64,000 bases of DNA from NCBI GenBank assembly GCA_948144175.1, contig CANXME010002657.1, positions 99,921 to 163,920 on the forward strand. Direction: 5' to 3'. Below are positions 9,340-20,281 of this stretch, piece after piece (position 1 is the stretch's first letter; each line of letters opens with the position of its first letter). Below the pieces are notes generated by a model. That model had not been told where the DNA came from. It searched no databases and saw nothing but the letters and a program-made list of their open reading frames with translations. Made by a program: the position numbers and the translations under genes. Source of the DNA: Closterium sp. NIES-65 (taxonomy: Eukaryota; Streptophyta; Zygnematophyceae; Desmidiales; Closteriaceae).

Positions 9340-10785
9340 ATGGCGTGCATGAGCTTCATGGATGCGCTTAGAGTAGCCGCTAAGACGAAAGAAGCTCCAT
9401 CGGAATGGTTCGGCTCCAACGGGTGGCCTGCAGAATGCCAAGAGCCGATTGCCATCCCGAATCTGAAAAAGAGAAAGCAGTGCGAATCCGAGCCACCTCG
9501 GCTCAAGCCAAGGACCCTTCCCGTCTCATCCGGAGCACCTACCGGCTCCACTTCTTCCACGAAGCTTCTCGTTCTCCCCGACCTGGCAACTCTCATGCCT
9601 CGGTCCGAGCATCGTTCCGAGCCTGCTTTGGTCCGTTGCAATACATCATCTGCACCGTCTCGTCAGCCGTCGGATGCTCCTCGTTTGGTCCGTGCGTGCA
9701 CCACCACCAACCGTGGGATGCGCCGAGATTCTCAGAATGACTCGCTTCCTACTCCTCAGAATGCCACGCTTTCTTCTCGGCCTGCTCACTCTTCTGGGTG
9801 TGTCACCGCTTCTCAGCACCCACCGCCATCTTCGCGTTTCGCTCCCAACGGAGCTGTCAACTTCAATTTCCATGATGCCGCTTCGGATTGGGTGAGAGCC
9901 GTTGCATCGTCGTTACGAGGAGAGTACGTCGTCGCCGAGCCGCCGGCGCCGGGACGGAATCAGCCGACAGAAGCCGTTCCAGATAAGCCTGCTCAGGGGG
10001 AGCGGAGCAAGATGGCTCAGCAGCTTGACTTCCGCATTCAGATGCAGCAGCAAGAGGACGCCAAGCACGAAAAGAAGCTCAGCCTTTCCGAAATTCTCCA
10101 GTGGGAGGCGGAAATGGTTTCGTCGGTCTGTCCCAAAGCGCGTCCCGCTCCTCCAACGGTTAAAATTCCCGTTGGTTTCTCGGATCCTCTGGAGGTGAAG
10201 CCTGCAGTGGCTGCTCCAGGTGCTGATGTGGGAGCCGAGAAATTGGACGATAAGTTATTTATTGATGAGCTGCTGATGGAATTTGGTGTGGATGAGGAGG
10301 AAGCAGCGCAGCCGCAGCAGGAGCAGGAGCAGCAGCAACTGCCGCAGGTACAAGCCGTTGATAGGCAGCCGCTTCAACAGCAGGAGCAGCAGTATCAGGA
10401 ACAACGTGAGCAGCAGCAGCAGAAGTATCAGCACGCGGAGCCGCAGCAGCTGCAGTCGCAGCAACACGAGCAGCCGCAACAATCGTCAGCTATCCAGAAA
10501 CGAACAGCAGCTCCGCCTCTCGTCGACGTCGCGAACGTCGCCGCAACAGCTCCGTCAATGTTCGCAGACATGTACTCGATGGCAACTCCCGCCGCTGCTC
10601 CGTGTCCCACGCCCACCGGCTGGGGCTCCAACGCGTGGGAGCCTGCCGTCCCGCCGACCCCTTCTGGCATCCCCCCCACGCCGTCTGCTCCGGCCGGCGG
10701 ATTTGCTTCGCTATGGTCGGAGGCGTGGACCGACGGCTTTAACGTGGACCTGTCGAGCCTGGCTGGTCACCCGGCGCTGTGGTGA
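9340..10785 (+). CDS. intronless gene, Gln-rich protein of unknown function
   Basis: A single 481-residue frame starts at an ATG in a TAATATGGCG context and ends in TGA. I recognise no catalytic domain. The N-terminal third is Ser/Pro/Arg-rich. A short conserved-looking segment, KKLSLSEILQWEAEMV, lies at about 245-262. Residues ~325-385 are a Gln/Glu tract made of CAG/CAA codons, with an acidic helix (DKLFIDELLMEFGVDEEEA) just before it. The C-terminal 90 residues are Pro/Ala/Gly-rich and end WTDGFNVDLSSLAGHPALW. Acidic, Gln-rich and Pro-rich tracts resemble transcriptional co-regulators, but that is only composition. It is the longest non-transposon single-exon ORF in the window. Confidence 0.55.
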   Translation: MACMSFMDALRVAAKTKEAPSEWFGSNGWPAECQEPIAIPNLKKRKQCESEPPRLKPRTLPVSSGAPTGSTSSTKLLVLPDLATLMPRSEHRSEPALVRCNTSSAPSRQPSDAPRLVRACTTTNRGMRRDSQNDSLPTPQNATLSSRPAHSSGCVTASQHPPPSSRFAPNGAVNFNFHDAASDWVRAVASSLRGEYVVAEPPAPGRNQPTEAVPDKPAQGERSKMAQQLDFRIQMQQQEDAKHEKKLSLSEILQWEAEMVSSVCPKARPAPPTVKIPVGFSDPLEVKPAVAAPGADVGAEKLDDKLFIDELLMEFGVDEEEAAQPQQEQEQQQLPQVQAVDRQPLQQQEQQYQEQREQQQQKYQHAEPQQLQSQQHEQPQQSSAIQKRTAAPPLVDVANVAATAPSMFADMYSMATPAAAPCPTPTGWGSNAWEPAVPPTPSGIPPTPSAPAGGFASLWSEAWTDGFNVDLSSLAGHPALW

Positions 10786-11340
10786 CCTACGGCTGACTTC
10801 TGTTCGTTTCGACAAAATTGGATTTATTTATAATTTCATGGTGTTTCGCGCATGAGCTGCGGGAGTGGTTCATGGCAACGTGGCTGTTGATCGGACGTTC
10901 AGACGCTGCAATCTCAGCCTGTCGCCTGCCGCCCTGGTTATCGGTGTTCATTGGATGGTGGTGATGGTGGTCATTTCCTGTTCATTCCCTTCGTGAGGAG
11001 CCGTTTCATGGCTGCCCACAGTGATGACAGTACGGAAGCCTTCAGGCTGCTTAGGTCACTCACTTTAGGGCCTGTATGGCCTTGGAGTGGGTTTCTGCTG
11101 GTCTTAAAGAGGCCGAATAAGTGGGGAATCACTTTTTGTTCCATGTGCGAGATGCATCATTAATAAGGTCTCTTTGTGGATGATTTGGTGTTATCTATTG
11201 TTATTTTTTGTTGGTGCGAATTCCTGGAGAGAGCACTTAATATATGGATATTCATTGTACATTTGACCGATCTTGGCATTTTGTAGGTGACTTGCCACGT
11301 CACCTGGTGGCTTGCAGTCATCCCATAATTCGGTGGGGTT
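10786..11340. other. 3' flank of the Gln-rich gene
   Basis: Low coding potential. AT-rich stretches at 10815-10840 and 11190-11290 could contain polyadenylation signals. The region ends at the copia target site GATTT (11341-11345). Confidence 0.4.
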
Positions 11341-11345
11341 GATTT

Positions 11346-11775
11346 TGTTGGAAACAATAAGTCCTAAGTGCGCTTCTGTCGTATCAAAATCCAAGGTACC
11401 AAGCGAAGCAGTCCCAATCGAAGCATCGAGTCAACCTCGGAGGTTAGGGTAACCGCCTGGAGGTTACGAGAAAGTCAAAGGTCGCTGACCTTTGACTCGA
11501 CAATTACAGCGCGACAGTTAAGGACACACAACTGACTCGTTACAGAGCAGTTGCCCGAGTCGCGCTATATCGAACCGCAACAGCAATACAGTTATCTATC
11601 TATTCCTTGTACTCTTATATAAATCCTTGTATTTGCTTGTTTAATTCAATCAACTTTGCTCTCACACACCAGTGCAAGGTCGGTTCAAATTCTTCACTAA
11701 ACGCTTCCGCTGTTACAACTACTTCACCTAGAGTTATCCCTTGCAAAGATCCTAAGGGGCTATCTCAGCCCAACA
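11346..11775 (+). repeat. 5' LTR (430 bp) with TATA box
   Basis: TG...CA ends. A TTATATAAAT TATA-like box is at about 11615-11624. An inverted repeat, AGTCAAAGGTC-GCT-GACCTTTGACT, at 11473-11497 contains W-box cores (TTGAC) in both orientations. The 3' LTR repeats all of this at 16988-17417. Confidence 0.95.
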
Positions 11776-11789
11776 TGGTATGAGAGCAG
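11776..11789 (+). promoter_or_regulatory. primer-binding site
   Basis: TGGTATGAGAGCAG begins directly after the LTR. It differs by one base from the common plant copia site TGGTATCAGAGC, which pairs with the 3' end of initiator tRNA-Met. Confidence 0.8.
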
Positions 11790-11829
11790 ACAAGGGAAAT
11801 TCTACTCTTTTTCAATATCATTACAAGAC

Positions 11830-14800
11830 ATGGCAACAAACAAGGAAAGGAGCTCCCCTAATGGCTCCTCGGGCACTACTCCTACTCCACCGTCAGCCTC
11901 TGGCCTGCAGACAGAAGAAGGCACGGCAACAAGACCAAGAGGAACGTCAACCGAGACCCCCATGAACCACCCTTCGGACTTTGACCAGAACATGATGGAG
12001 AAATTTTTCTCCTTCATGTCCTTCTACGAACAACACCAGCAGTCGGGACCTGCACAAACACACAACAGCAACAACGGAGCGACACCCATGAGTCTTGATG
12101 GGTCGTCATATGCGCGAGGAAACCAGCAGCAGCAACCTACCTTTGCTCCGTACGAGCGCGGGTCAATCAGCTTCGTGCCCCACCCGCAACCTTCACCTGG
12201 ACAAGAAAGACCACTGGACGCACTTCAAGTTCAGTCGCAGTTTGCACACGTCTTAAAACTGCAAACGTCAAGACCCTTCGACGGCAAAGACTTCTTTACC
12301 TGGTCCTTTGAATTCGAGCTGATGATGGAGGGCGCGCAGATACTCGGCTTCTTCGACGGGTCCCTGCAGTATCCAGCCAACGGGACACAATATGAAAAGC
12401 AGCAGTATACGTATCAATCAATGATGGCGTATACAATCCTATTGAGGAATGTGACACCAACTCAGCAGCAGAACATTCGCTCTTACCGGACCTTCGGCAA
12501 CTCGGCGGAGCTCCCGTACAGCCATCTGAAGAACCTGTATCAAGCAATAGACAGTGTAAACCAGAGCAGGTTAATGGCGCAGTTGACGACAGTCGAAATG
12601 AAACCAGGAGAAAAAGGACTGGCGTATATCAGCCGATGTCGCGAACTGCGCGACAAGCTGCTTCGATGCGGAGGGTCAATCTCTGAAGACGCCTTCGTGA
12701 CAGTCATCATTGGTGGGCTTGGTCCTCAGTGGCGCGCCACCAAAGCCATTCTTCGAGCCCACGGAAGAATCTCTGAAGCTGCACTCTGCGCCGAAATACA
12801 TGCCGAGCAGCAAGATATGGACCTGCAGGAAGAACGACACAGGAAGAAAACGACAGTATCAGAGTTCGCATTCCACACTCAACGACGACACAGCAATTAT
12901 AACAACCGACAGCAGCAACCGAAGATAGTACCTCCCTTCTGCCACATCTGCAAGACTTCAGGGCACCCGCGCACACACTGCCCGAATCGTCAGCAATCAA
13001 CGGCACCACAGCGACAACTTCGACCTTCAAGCTCCCAAATGGCTTCAACACAAGCAAGTGCGACGACCACTATTCAAGCTTCAACGACTTCACCCGGACA
13101 ACCTGCACAAGGAGCAAGAAATATAATCAACTGCATGACGAAGATAACCGATTCATGTACAACCGAATCACCACCACACTACTCACCGGAAGAAGAGCTT
13201 GACAACAGAACGCCTCGCCGTGAGCTACTCCAGCCGAATCCAACGTACGCCGCCATCGCTCAAAGTGAACCGTCCGGCCAAGACACCTGGTTCTTGGACA
13301 GTTGCTGCGGGCAACACATGTGCTCGTCCGGGCGTTTCGTACAACGCGAACATCGACTCCAACGGGAAGTGATCATCACGGTTGCCAACAACCAAAACCT
13401 GCGCACACGAAGACAAGGAGTGGTACAGCTTCAGTCAAGAGAAACAAATGTCATACTGCACATGTCTAAGGTACTCATCGCTGAAGGACTCGGCTACAAC
13501 TTACTGAGCGTTAGCCAGTTGATGGCGAAAGGAATTCATCTGGAAGCCGACAGCACGACCCAGGAGTTCAAACTTTACCACGGGAGAGGCGGTCTCTACA
13601 TCGGGAAAGCAGTGCTGAAGAACAACGTCTTCGTCCTCGACTTCGTTCCTGACCTGGGCACTGCAGACAGCGACGCCATCGTGAATTTCACTGACTGGAC
13701 ACACCCTCCGGATCTCGACCCCGACTTCAGCCCAGGAGGCTTCTGGTACTCGCACACCATTCCTGAAGCAGAACGAACACGAGCATTAGCAACAATTCGA
13801 CAATCGGCAGCAGTAACAACATCGGCAGCAGCAACAACATCAGCAGCAGTAACAACATCGGCAGCAGCAACAACATCAGCAGCAGTAACAACATCGGCAG
13901 CAGCAACAACATCAGCAGCAGCAGGAACAACGACACCAGTCACAGTCGACGAAGCACCACCAACACCCGCGAAACAGCTGAATCCGACTCAACGTGAAGT
14001 CCACCGAAGCGCCAACCTCGTCGCCAGCTTTTACTCCAACTCCGACGCATATCAGCGTTCACCTGGACACCGTGCCTCTGAAGAGATCTGGCACGCACGA
14101 ACAGGACATCCAAGTAACACGGTTTTGAATAACACGATAAGAGCAGGAGTCCTTGACAAAGATTCTCTACTTCTACCCGATGGCAGAGAACTCCAGAAGG
14201 CACGAGGGACTTGCCTTATATGTCCCGAAGCTGACTTACCTCATCGACCGTTTGCTTCACATCACAACCCGAGCGCTACAGCGTACGCACCACTCGAAAA
14301 AGTCTACAGCGACATCCTCTACAATCGCGAGCCAGGACAAGTCAACTACAACTACACCATCACCTTCATCGACGCCGCCACTCGATACGTCTGGCATCGC
14401 AACCTACCCAGCCGCGACATGGCGCTCGCAGCATTCGCCGCCTGGCTACCGATAGCAGAGAGAGAGTCTGGAACACAACTGAAAAAAATTCCAGTCAGAC
14501 GGAGGTGGCGAGTACACCTCTCACCGCTTCAAGCAGTTCTTGGCGGAAAGGGGGATCAAGCAACTCCTCTCCCTTCCTTACGCACATCAGCAGCAAGGTG
14601 TTGCAGAACGACTGAACAGGACCCTGCAGAACAGCATGCGCAAACTATTACGTGGCATGCGGCTACCCAACCACCAGTGGCCAGCAGCAATGGACCACGC
14701 TGTCATGCTACACAACTTGTTGTCGTCGTCGTCACTCCCGAACAACGCATCACCGCATCTGCTGTGGACAGGGAAGCAGGGCAGCACGAAAATGTTACGA

Positions 14801-17009
14801 GTTTTCGGGTGCATGGTACAGTACAGACCCCCAGAAGCACGAGCGGGAAGATTTTCGCAACGGGCACAGTGGGGACTACACCTCGGCATCGAGAAAAAAT
14901 TACAACGCATGGAAAATCTTCGACGTCCACACAAAGGAAACAGTAGCAGCACGTGACGTGATCTTCTACGAAAGACTCACCCTTCAGACGTACCTCGCCA
15001 ACTTGCACGAGAATCGGGACCTCACCAGTGGTTTTCGTGGTGACCGAGCCTTCGCGTCAGCAGCGGACGAAGCAGACTGGGATGAACAGAACGTCGACAA
15101 CGCCTCAGAAGAAGCCGGACCTCTCCCATACTGCTCCGTCGACGTGCCCATGGATGAGGATAATCCTCGCGACAGTAACAACGCCGAAATCTTCTACCGT
15201 TTCGCCGACGATGGTTACGTAACACCTGTGACAGTCAACACCAACGAAGCAGAAAGGGTAGGGCCAAATTTCATGCCCGACCCAGAAACGGGAGACGAAG
15301 CAGCTTATCCCGAGGATCCAGAACTCCCTCGATACTCACAGACTGGGCTGCAAATCCTCGGCCTCGTCACCGCAGTCCACGGGAACACATGCAGCTCGCT
15401 TCCTAAGGAGCCTGCAACGGTTCAGCAGGCTCTGGGGGGGAAACACAGGGAGAAATGGCGTGAAGCCATGGATAGAGAACTGAAGGCATTAGAGGAACGC
15501 AACACTTGGAAGGTTGTTCCCGTAAGCGTGGCACGGAACAAAACCATCCTTACCGGGAAATGGGTCTTCCGCATCAAGACGAAAGCAGACGGCACGATCG
15601 AAAAATTCAAAGCACGCTGGGTCGTACGTGGATTCGACCAAGAGCAAGGACGAGACTTCACCGAGACCTTTGCTCCAGTCAGCCGCCACACGTCACTCCG
15701 AATTCTCCTCGCCATTGCCGCCATGAAGAAGAAGAAGTTACGGCAGATCGACGTCGCGAATGTCTTCCTCTACGCACCAGTGGATGCAGAAATCTACGTC
15801 GAGCTCCCGCACGGTTCCCACGGCGAACCCAACCGAATCTGTCAACTACTTAAGTCGCTCTACGGGATCAAGCAGGCACCGCGACTGTGGCAGCAGTACC
15901 TGCACGCCCGTCTCATCCGCATCGGCTTTAGTCAACTACCTCACGACCAAGGCATGTACCGCCTCACTAAGGGAAGCGACTACGTTCTCCTGATCGTCTA
16001 CGTGGACGATCTCCTCTACATTGGGTCAACCGACGGCATCGCCACGTGGTTCGAAGGAGAGCTCCAGAAAGACCTCACGCTCACGGTCTCCTCCACCGTT
16101 ACACAGTACCTCGGGCTCAACATCCGCGAAGAAGAAAACGCCATCTATCTAAGCGCCGAGAAATACGCCGACACCATCGCGAAACGCTTCAGCCTCACAC
16201 CAAGCGCCATCTCCACGCCCTACCGCTACACATCAGGAACCGAGAAGGAACGAACTACTCTACTCAAGCCCGCCGGCATACGCGACTATCAGAAGAAGCT
16301 CGGATGCCTGCTATTCGCCGCCGTCACCTGCCGTCCTGACTTATCCTACTCCGCAAGTCAGCTCGCCACCTATCTCAAGAAGCCTGAAGCTGAACACCTG
16401 GCGGAACTTGATCGCGCTCTCCACTACTTCGTCAGCACCGCGACGATCGGGCTAACCTACCACAAGAGCGCAGCTACACCGACTAAGCTAATCGGCTACG
16501 TCGACGCCGATCACGCCGGCGACACCGACAACAGGCGCTCACGCACCGGCTATGTCTACCGCCTTGAGCCTATCGGTCCTATCTCCTGGCAGTCGAGCAA
16601 GCAGGAGTTAATCGCACTATCTTCAGCAGAAGCAGAATATATTGCACTCTGCTCAGCCACCAAGGAGGGACTTTACCTTCGCGAACTACTGGAAGAAGCG
16701 AAGCTAGCCGAGTTACCCAGCTTCACCGTGTTCTGCGACAACCAGTCAGCGATTCGCATCGCCAACAAAAACGGCTTCGCAAACAGGACGAAACACATCG
16801 CCCTGCGCTATTTCTTCGTGAAGGACGAGATAGAAAAAGGGAAACTCGATCTGTCATACTGTCCAACATCCGAGATGGCAGCCGATTACTTGACCAAGAA
16901 ACTCGGCAAGCAGAAGTTCGAATACTGCATGATGCTGACTGGACAAGGCCACGTCACCAGCAGTAACACTCCAGAAGCGAAGGGGAGTGTTGGAAACAAT
17001 AAGTCCTAA
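11830..17009 (+). pseudogene. copia gag-pol polyprotein with two single-base frameshifts
   Basis: The frame starts at ATG 11830. Gag (to ~residue 360) has the copia capsid-like fold region, followed by a CX2CX4HX4C zinc knuckle at residue ~371. The protease motif is WFLDSCCGQH at ~488, with DSC instead of the usual DSG. Next come a His-rich pre-integrase segment and the integrase core. Frame 1 runs into an A7 run (14482-14488), frame 2 continues to an A6 run (14894-14899), and frame 3 carries the rest. One fewer A in each run would restore colinearity with the copia order. Reverse transcriptase has YVDD at 15999-16010. RNase H and the C-terminus (ADYLTKKL) follow, ending TAA at 17007-17009, inside the 3' LTR. 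A short Ser-Ala-Ala-Val-Thr-Thr repeat lies at 13805-13925. Reverse transcription and integration are the family roles. Confidence 0.92.
16976..16987 (+). promoter_or_regulatory. polypurine tract
   Basis: AAGCGAAGGGGAG-type purine run ends exactly where the 3' LTR begins. It is the expected primer site for plus-strand DNA synthesis. Confidence 0.75.
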
Positions 17010-17417
17010 GTGCGCTTCTGTCGTATCAAAATCCAAGGTACCAAGCGAAGCAGTCCCAATCGAAGCATCGAGTCAACCTCGGAGGTTAGGGTAACCGCCT
17101 GGAGGTTACGAGAAAGTCAAAGGTCGCTGACCTTTGACTCGACAATTACAGCGCGACAGTTAAGGACACACAACTGACTCGTTACAGAGCAGTTGCCCGA
17201 GTCGCGCTATATCGAACCGCAACAGCAATACAGTTATCTATCTATTCCTTGTACTCTTATATAAATCCTTGTATTTGCTTGTTTAATTCAATCAACTTTG
17301 CTCTCACACACCAGTGCAAGGTCGGTTCAAATTCTTCACTAAACGCTTCCGCTGTTACAACTACTTCACCTAGAGTTATCCCTTGCAAAGATCCTAAGGG
17401 GCTATCTCAGCCCAACA
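16988..17417 (+). repeat. 3' LTR (430 bp)
   Basis: Appears identical to the 5' LTR over its full length and is followed by the target duplication GATTT at 17418-17422. Confidence 0.95.
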
Positions 17418-17422
17418 GATTT

Positions 17423-18564
17423 GACCTCAGAAGAGTTAACATAATTGTTCTTGTAAATTGTTTTAGACCGTATATCACCTTACTGATCCGCATTGAAACG
17501 ATTTTTTATATTTGGAGTGTCGTCTGTCGCACAGCAGGTGTCGCGCGCATCCCCTCCGCCCGAGCTATTCCAATAATTCACGCTCCACCGGAGGGGGGAT
17601 GAGCCAATGTGAGCCGTACGATTTTAATCGGTCACCCCATGAAAAAAAAACATTGAGCAGCTGCAGGGCTCAGGTTTGCAGTGTAATTTACCCTTTTATA
17701 TTGATTACAAGGGTGAATTTTTGGGTCTACACTGATGTGCTGGGGTAATTTTTTGGTGAGTTAGTGTTACACTGATCTGTAAGTGTAATGATTTAGGCCA
17801 CACTGATGCTCTGGGGTAATTTTTCCCTTAGCGAAGATTACCCTGAAGAGCGTACAGGGACTCCCCCCCCCCCTCGGAAACTCTACTTATTGAGAAGAAG
17901 TTTCCTATAACTTTCGTAGCGATACACCCAATTTCGTAATGATGCACTACGACGCCAGCACACGTGAGTACTGACAACCGACACCGTGTCACTCCGTGTC
18001 TGCTTGCAACCTACCCGTTACTGTAGAGGTGATGCAACCTGATTGGTCGAAGCTGCACTCTCTACAAGAACGTCAACTTTCTTGACTCGGAAATTTGGGA
18101 CTCGAGGTTTCCGAACACACTCGAAATTTGCTGACTTGGCGAAAAATACAAGTGTTGCAGCGAAACCAGACAAGCCACTGCGCTCGACTTTTGAGTTCAC
18201 ATCACAACTCCCACCCACCAGCGCCCAACTTACGATAGTAATCGTGCGCGATTTGGGCCTCGAGCTTGATTGCAGCCAGCACATATTGAGCAGCCTTAAG
18301 TACAATCAGGGTAAACAATATACATACACTGATGCCTCTGGGTAAAGTTTTCAAAACTTCAAGTTACACTGATCCATCAGTGTTTCCAAAAAGGGCACAC
18401 TGCTCAGAAGGGTTTTGAAAATGTCTACACTGCTAATCGTGAGTAGGCAAAATCCAAACCTAAGCCCTGAGCAGCTGTGAGCCGTGAGATTGATTAGCGA
18501 TTGTCAGCGCTTGCAATATTTCACTTGCGTGTTAGACCAGAACAAGGGCAAGATTGCTCGCAGT
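17423..18564. other. intergenic DNA with diverged ACACTGAT repeats
   Basis: No convincing gene. The motif ACACTGATG(N)3CTGGGGTAATTTTT and relatives recur near 17731, 17777, 17798, 18328 and 18363 in both compact and spread form, suggesting an old satellite or noncoding element. An open frame at 18043-18345 lacks recognisable motifs. Confidence 0.4.
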
Positions 18565-18569
18565 CCTGC

Positions 18570-18901
18570 TGTACGGAAATTCCCTTTTCCTTACTTCGCG
18601 TCCCTGCTCAACGCGTACATCACTGTAGCACCTCAGTCAGCACCGTTACCACTCGCGACCATCGCATCATTCATCATCCCGCCCTTTTCGCACATCGCAT
18701 CCCGACCTCACGGCTCGGCTGGTAACCCGCGCTCCGGGCCTACGTTTCGACACTTTCCCAACCTCAGTCCCAGGCTCGTCGCGCGACCATTACCGTTACC
18801 ACTGTAGTTTCGCTATATAATGTTCGCTCATGCCTTCGCTCAATTGTATTTTTGCTTCGATAGTGCAATTCTCGTTCGTTCACTCAATTGCACTCGTAAC
18901 A
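18570..18901 (+). repeat. 5' LTR of the gypsy element (332 bp)
   Basis: Starts TGTACGG and ends CGTAACA. A TATA-like CTATATAATG lies at 18812-18821. The 3' LTR differs at about five sites (for example TGTAAGG at its start). Confidence 0.95.
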
Positions 18902-18917
18902 CTTGGTATTCAGAGCC
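18902..18917 (+). promoter_or_regulatory. primer-binding site of the gypsy element
   Basis: CTTGGTATTCAGAGCC starts at the LTR end. It resembles the Met-tRNA site TGGTATCAGAGC with one extra T. Confidence 0.65.
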
Positions 18918-19082
18918 TACGATCTCATCTCGGACCGCATCCACACCTTCGCTTCCCACTATCTCAATTTTTGGGGGGGGTAGACGTCTCTCAGCGACAC
19001 AGCACCGCCGCTCGTAGTGCTCTCTCGAAAGCACGCACGGCCACGACCGAGGCTCTCGCTGAGCTTGCCCGACAGCCCCGCC

Positions 19083-20261
19083 ATGGCCGATTTCAATCTT
19101 GCCACGTTGACGCAGGAGCAACTCGATCGTCTCGTGCGTCAATTGGAGGATTCGGCGCTCGAAATCGCGACCCTCACGGCGGAACGTGACTCCGCCCGTC
19201 AACAATCAACGGTGAACGTACCGACGACATCACACGCACCAACCAATGCATCTGCACATTCGGAGGAGCCCATCGTCATCTCATCCGGCACACCAACGCA
19301 ACACAACAGCATGGGACAGCGCTCAGGCGCAGCCAGTGACGGCGCAGCCCGACCGATGCCCGGCATGGGAGGGAACAGGAGCGCATTAAGCCCACGGGAG
19401 CCCTGAGAAGCCCGTCGGCACGTGGAGTTTGCGGCGACAAGTGGCGAGAACGCCATGATGGCCCCAATGCCACTCAAGCCGCAACGCCCGCCCTGCTTCG
19501 ACCCAAGCCAACGCGGCGGCCCGACAGTTCAATCATGGGTCTTCACGATGAATGTGTTTTTCGACGCCAACTACGTCGAGTCGGACGCCGCCAAGATCCG
19601 GTATGCGGTTTCACTACTCAGGGGCCCCGCCATGGACTGGTGGCGAGTCATTGTGACGTCGCCGCGCGCCTACGAGCCACCGTCGCACGAGGAAGGGCCC
19701 TCGGGTCCAGCTGTTACCTGGAGTTCGTTCTGCGAAACCGCCCAATACAGCACGTGGGATGCGTGGTGCGCAGGGCTTCGGGCGCGTTTTGAGCCGATCG
19801 CGGCTTCAATTTCGGCGCGTCAGAGATTGCGCACTTGGCGCCAGCTCGGGTCAGTTCAAGATTATACAAGCGGTTTTCTCGCACTTTGCGAGCAGGTCGG
19901 CTACATGCCCGAAGCGGAGCGGGTGGACCGTTATGTCGGAGGGCTGAAGCTGGATATCTCGCACGAAATAATGCTGCGCGGACTCTCTAATTTTAACGAG
20001 ATTCTCGCGCTCGCCGAGAAGATCGACATTCTACGCCGACCGAGACCGGGGTCCTATTACGGACATCGCCCTCGGGGACCGACCGAGCACGCCACTGTAC
20101 ACGCCGTTGCAACAAATGCAGCTGTCGCACCGTTTAAAGGGCGCTGCTTTGCTTGCAACAGGCCGGGCCATCGCAAGAGCGAATGCCCAGAGGAGCTGAG
20201 GCGCCGAGGAGCAGAGCAGGGGAGGGAGTCTCAGAGGCAGGGAAACGCCAGCAGTCAGTAG
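19083..20261 (+). pseudogene. gypsy gag with one internal stop
   Basis: The frame starts ATGGCCGATTTC at 19083 and begins with a short coiled-coil-like segment (LTQEQLDRLVRQLEDSALEI). It is interrupted by TGA at 19404-19406, most simply a CGA-to-TGA change. The same frame continues through the capsid-like region (PCFDPSQRGGPTVQSWVFTMNVFF, then RGPAMDWW) to a CX2CX4HX4C zinc knuckle (CFACNRPGHRKSEC) at ~20143-20184. It ends with TAG at 20259-20261. Gag would form the particle and package RNA. Pol overlaps its last ~100 bases in the -1 frame. Confidence 0.9.
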
Positions 20262-20281
20262 AAGTTGGGCCAACTACTGAC
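20240..20281 (+). promoter_or_regulatory. candidate -1 programmed ribosomal frameshift signal
   Basis: The heptamer G GGA AAC (20240-20246) is in the correct gag phase, with codons GGA and AAC. After a 7-nt spacer, an 8-bp perfect stem GTCAGTAG/CTACTGAC (20254-20261 with 20274-20281) encloses a 12-nt loop. The gag stop TAG forms the end of the 5' arm. Slipping back one base leads straight into the pol frame (GKRQQS...). Confidence 0.8.

Larger units (their letters stand above)
11346..17417 (+). mobile_element. young Ty1/copia retrotransposon, 6.07 kb
   Basis: Two 430-bp LTRs (11346-11775 and 16988-17417) show no difference by eye. Both begin TGTTGG and end CAACA. The target-site duplication GATTT stands at 11341-11345 and 17418-17422. 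The order is LTR, primer-binding site, gag, protease, integrase, reverse transcriptase/RNase H, polypurine run, LTR. Pol lies after integrase, so this is copia and not gypsy. Identical LTRs imply recent insertion, yet the coding region carries two one-base frameshifts. Confidence 0.97.

Noticed and set aside
18043..18345. Possible 100-residue gene
   Set aside because: No recognisable motif, no clear promoter, and the ORF lies in repeat-bearing intergenic DNA.
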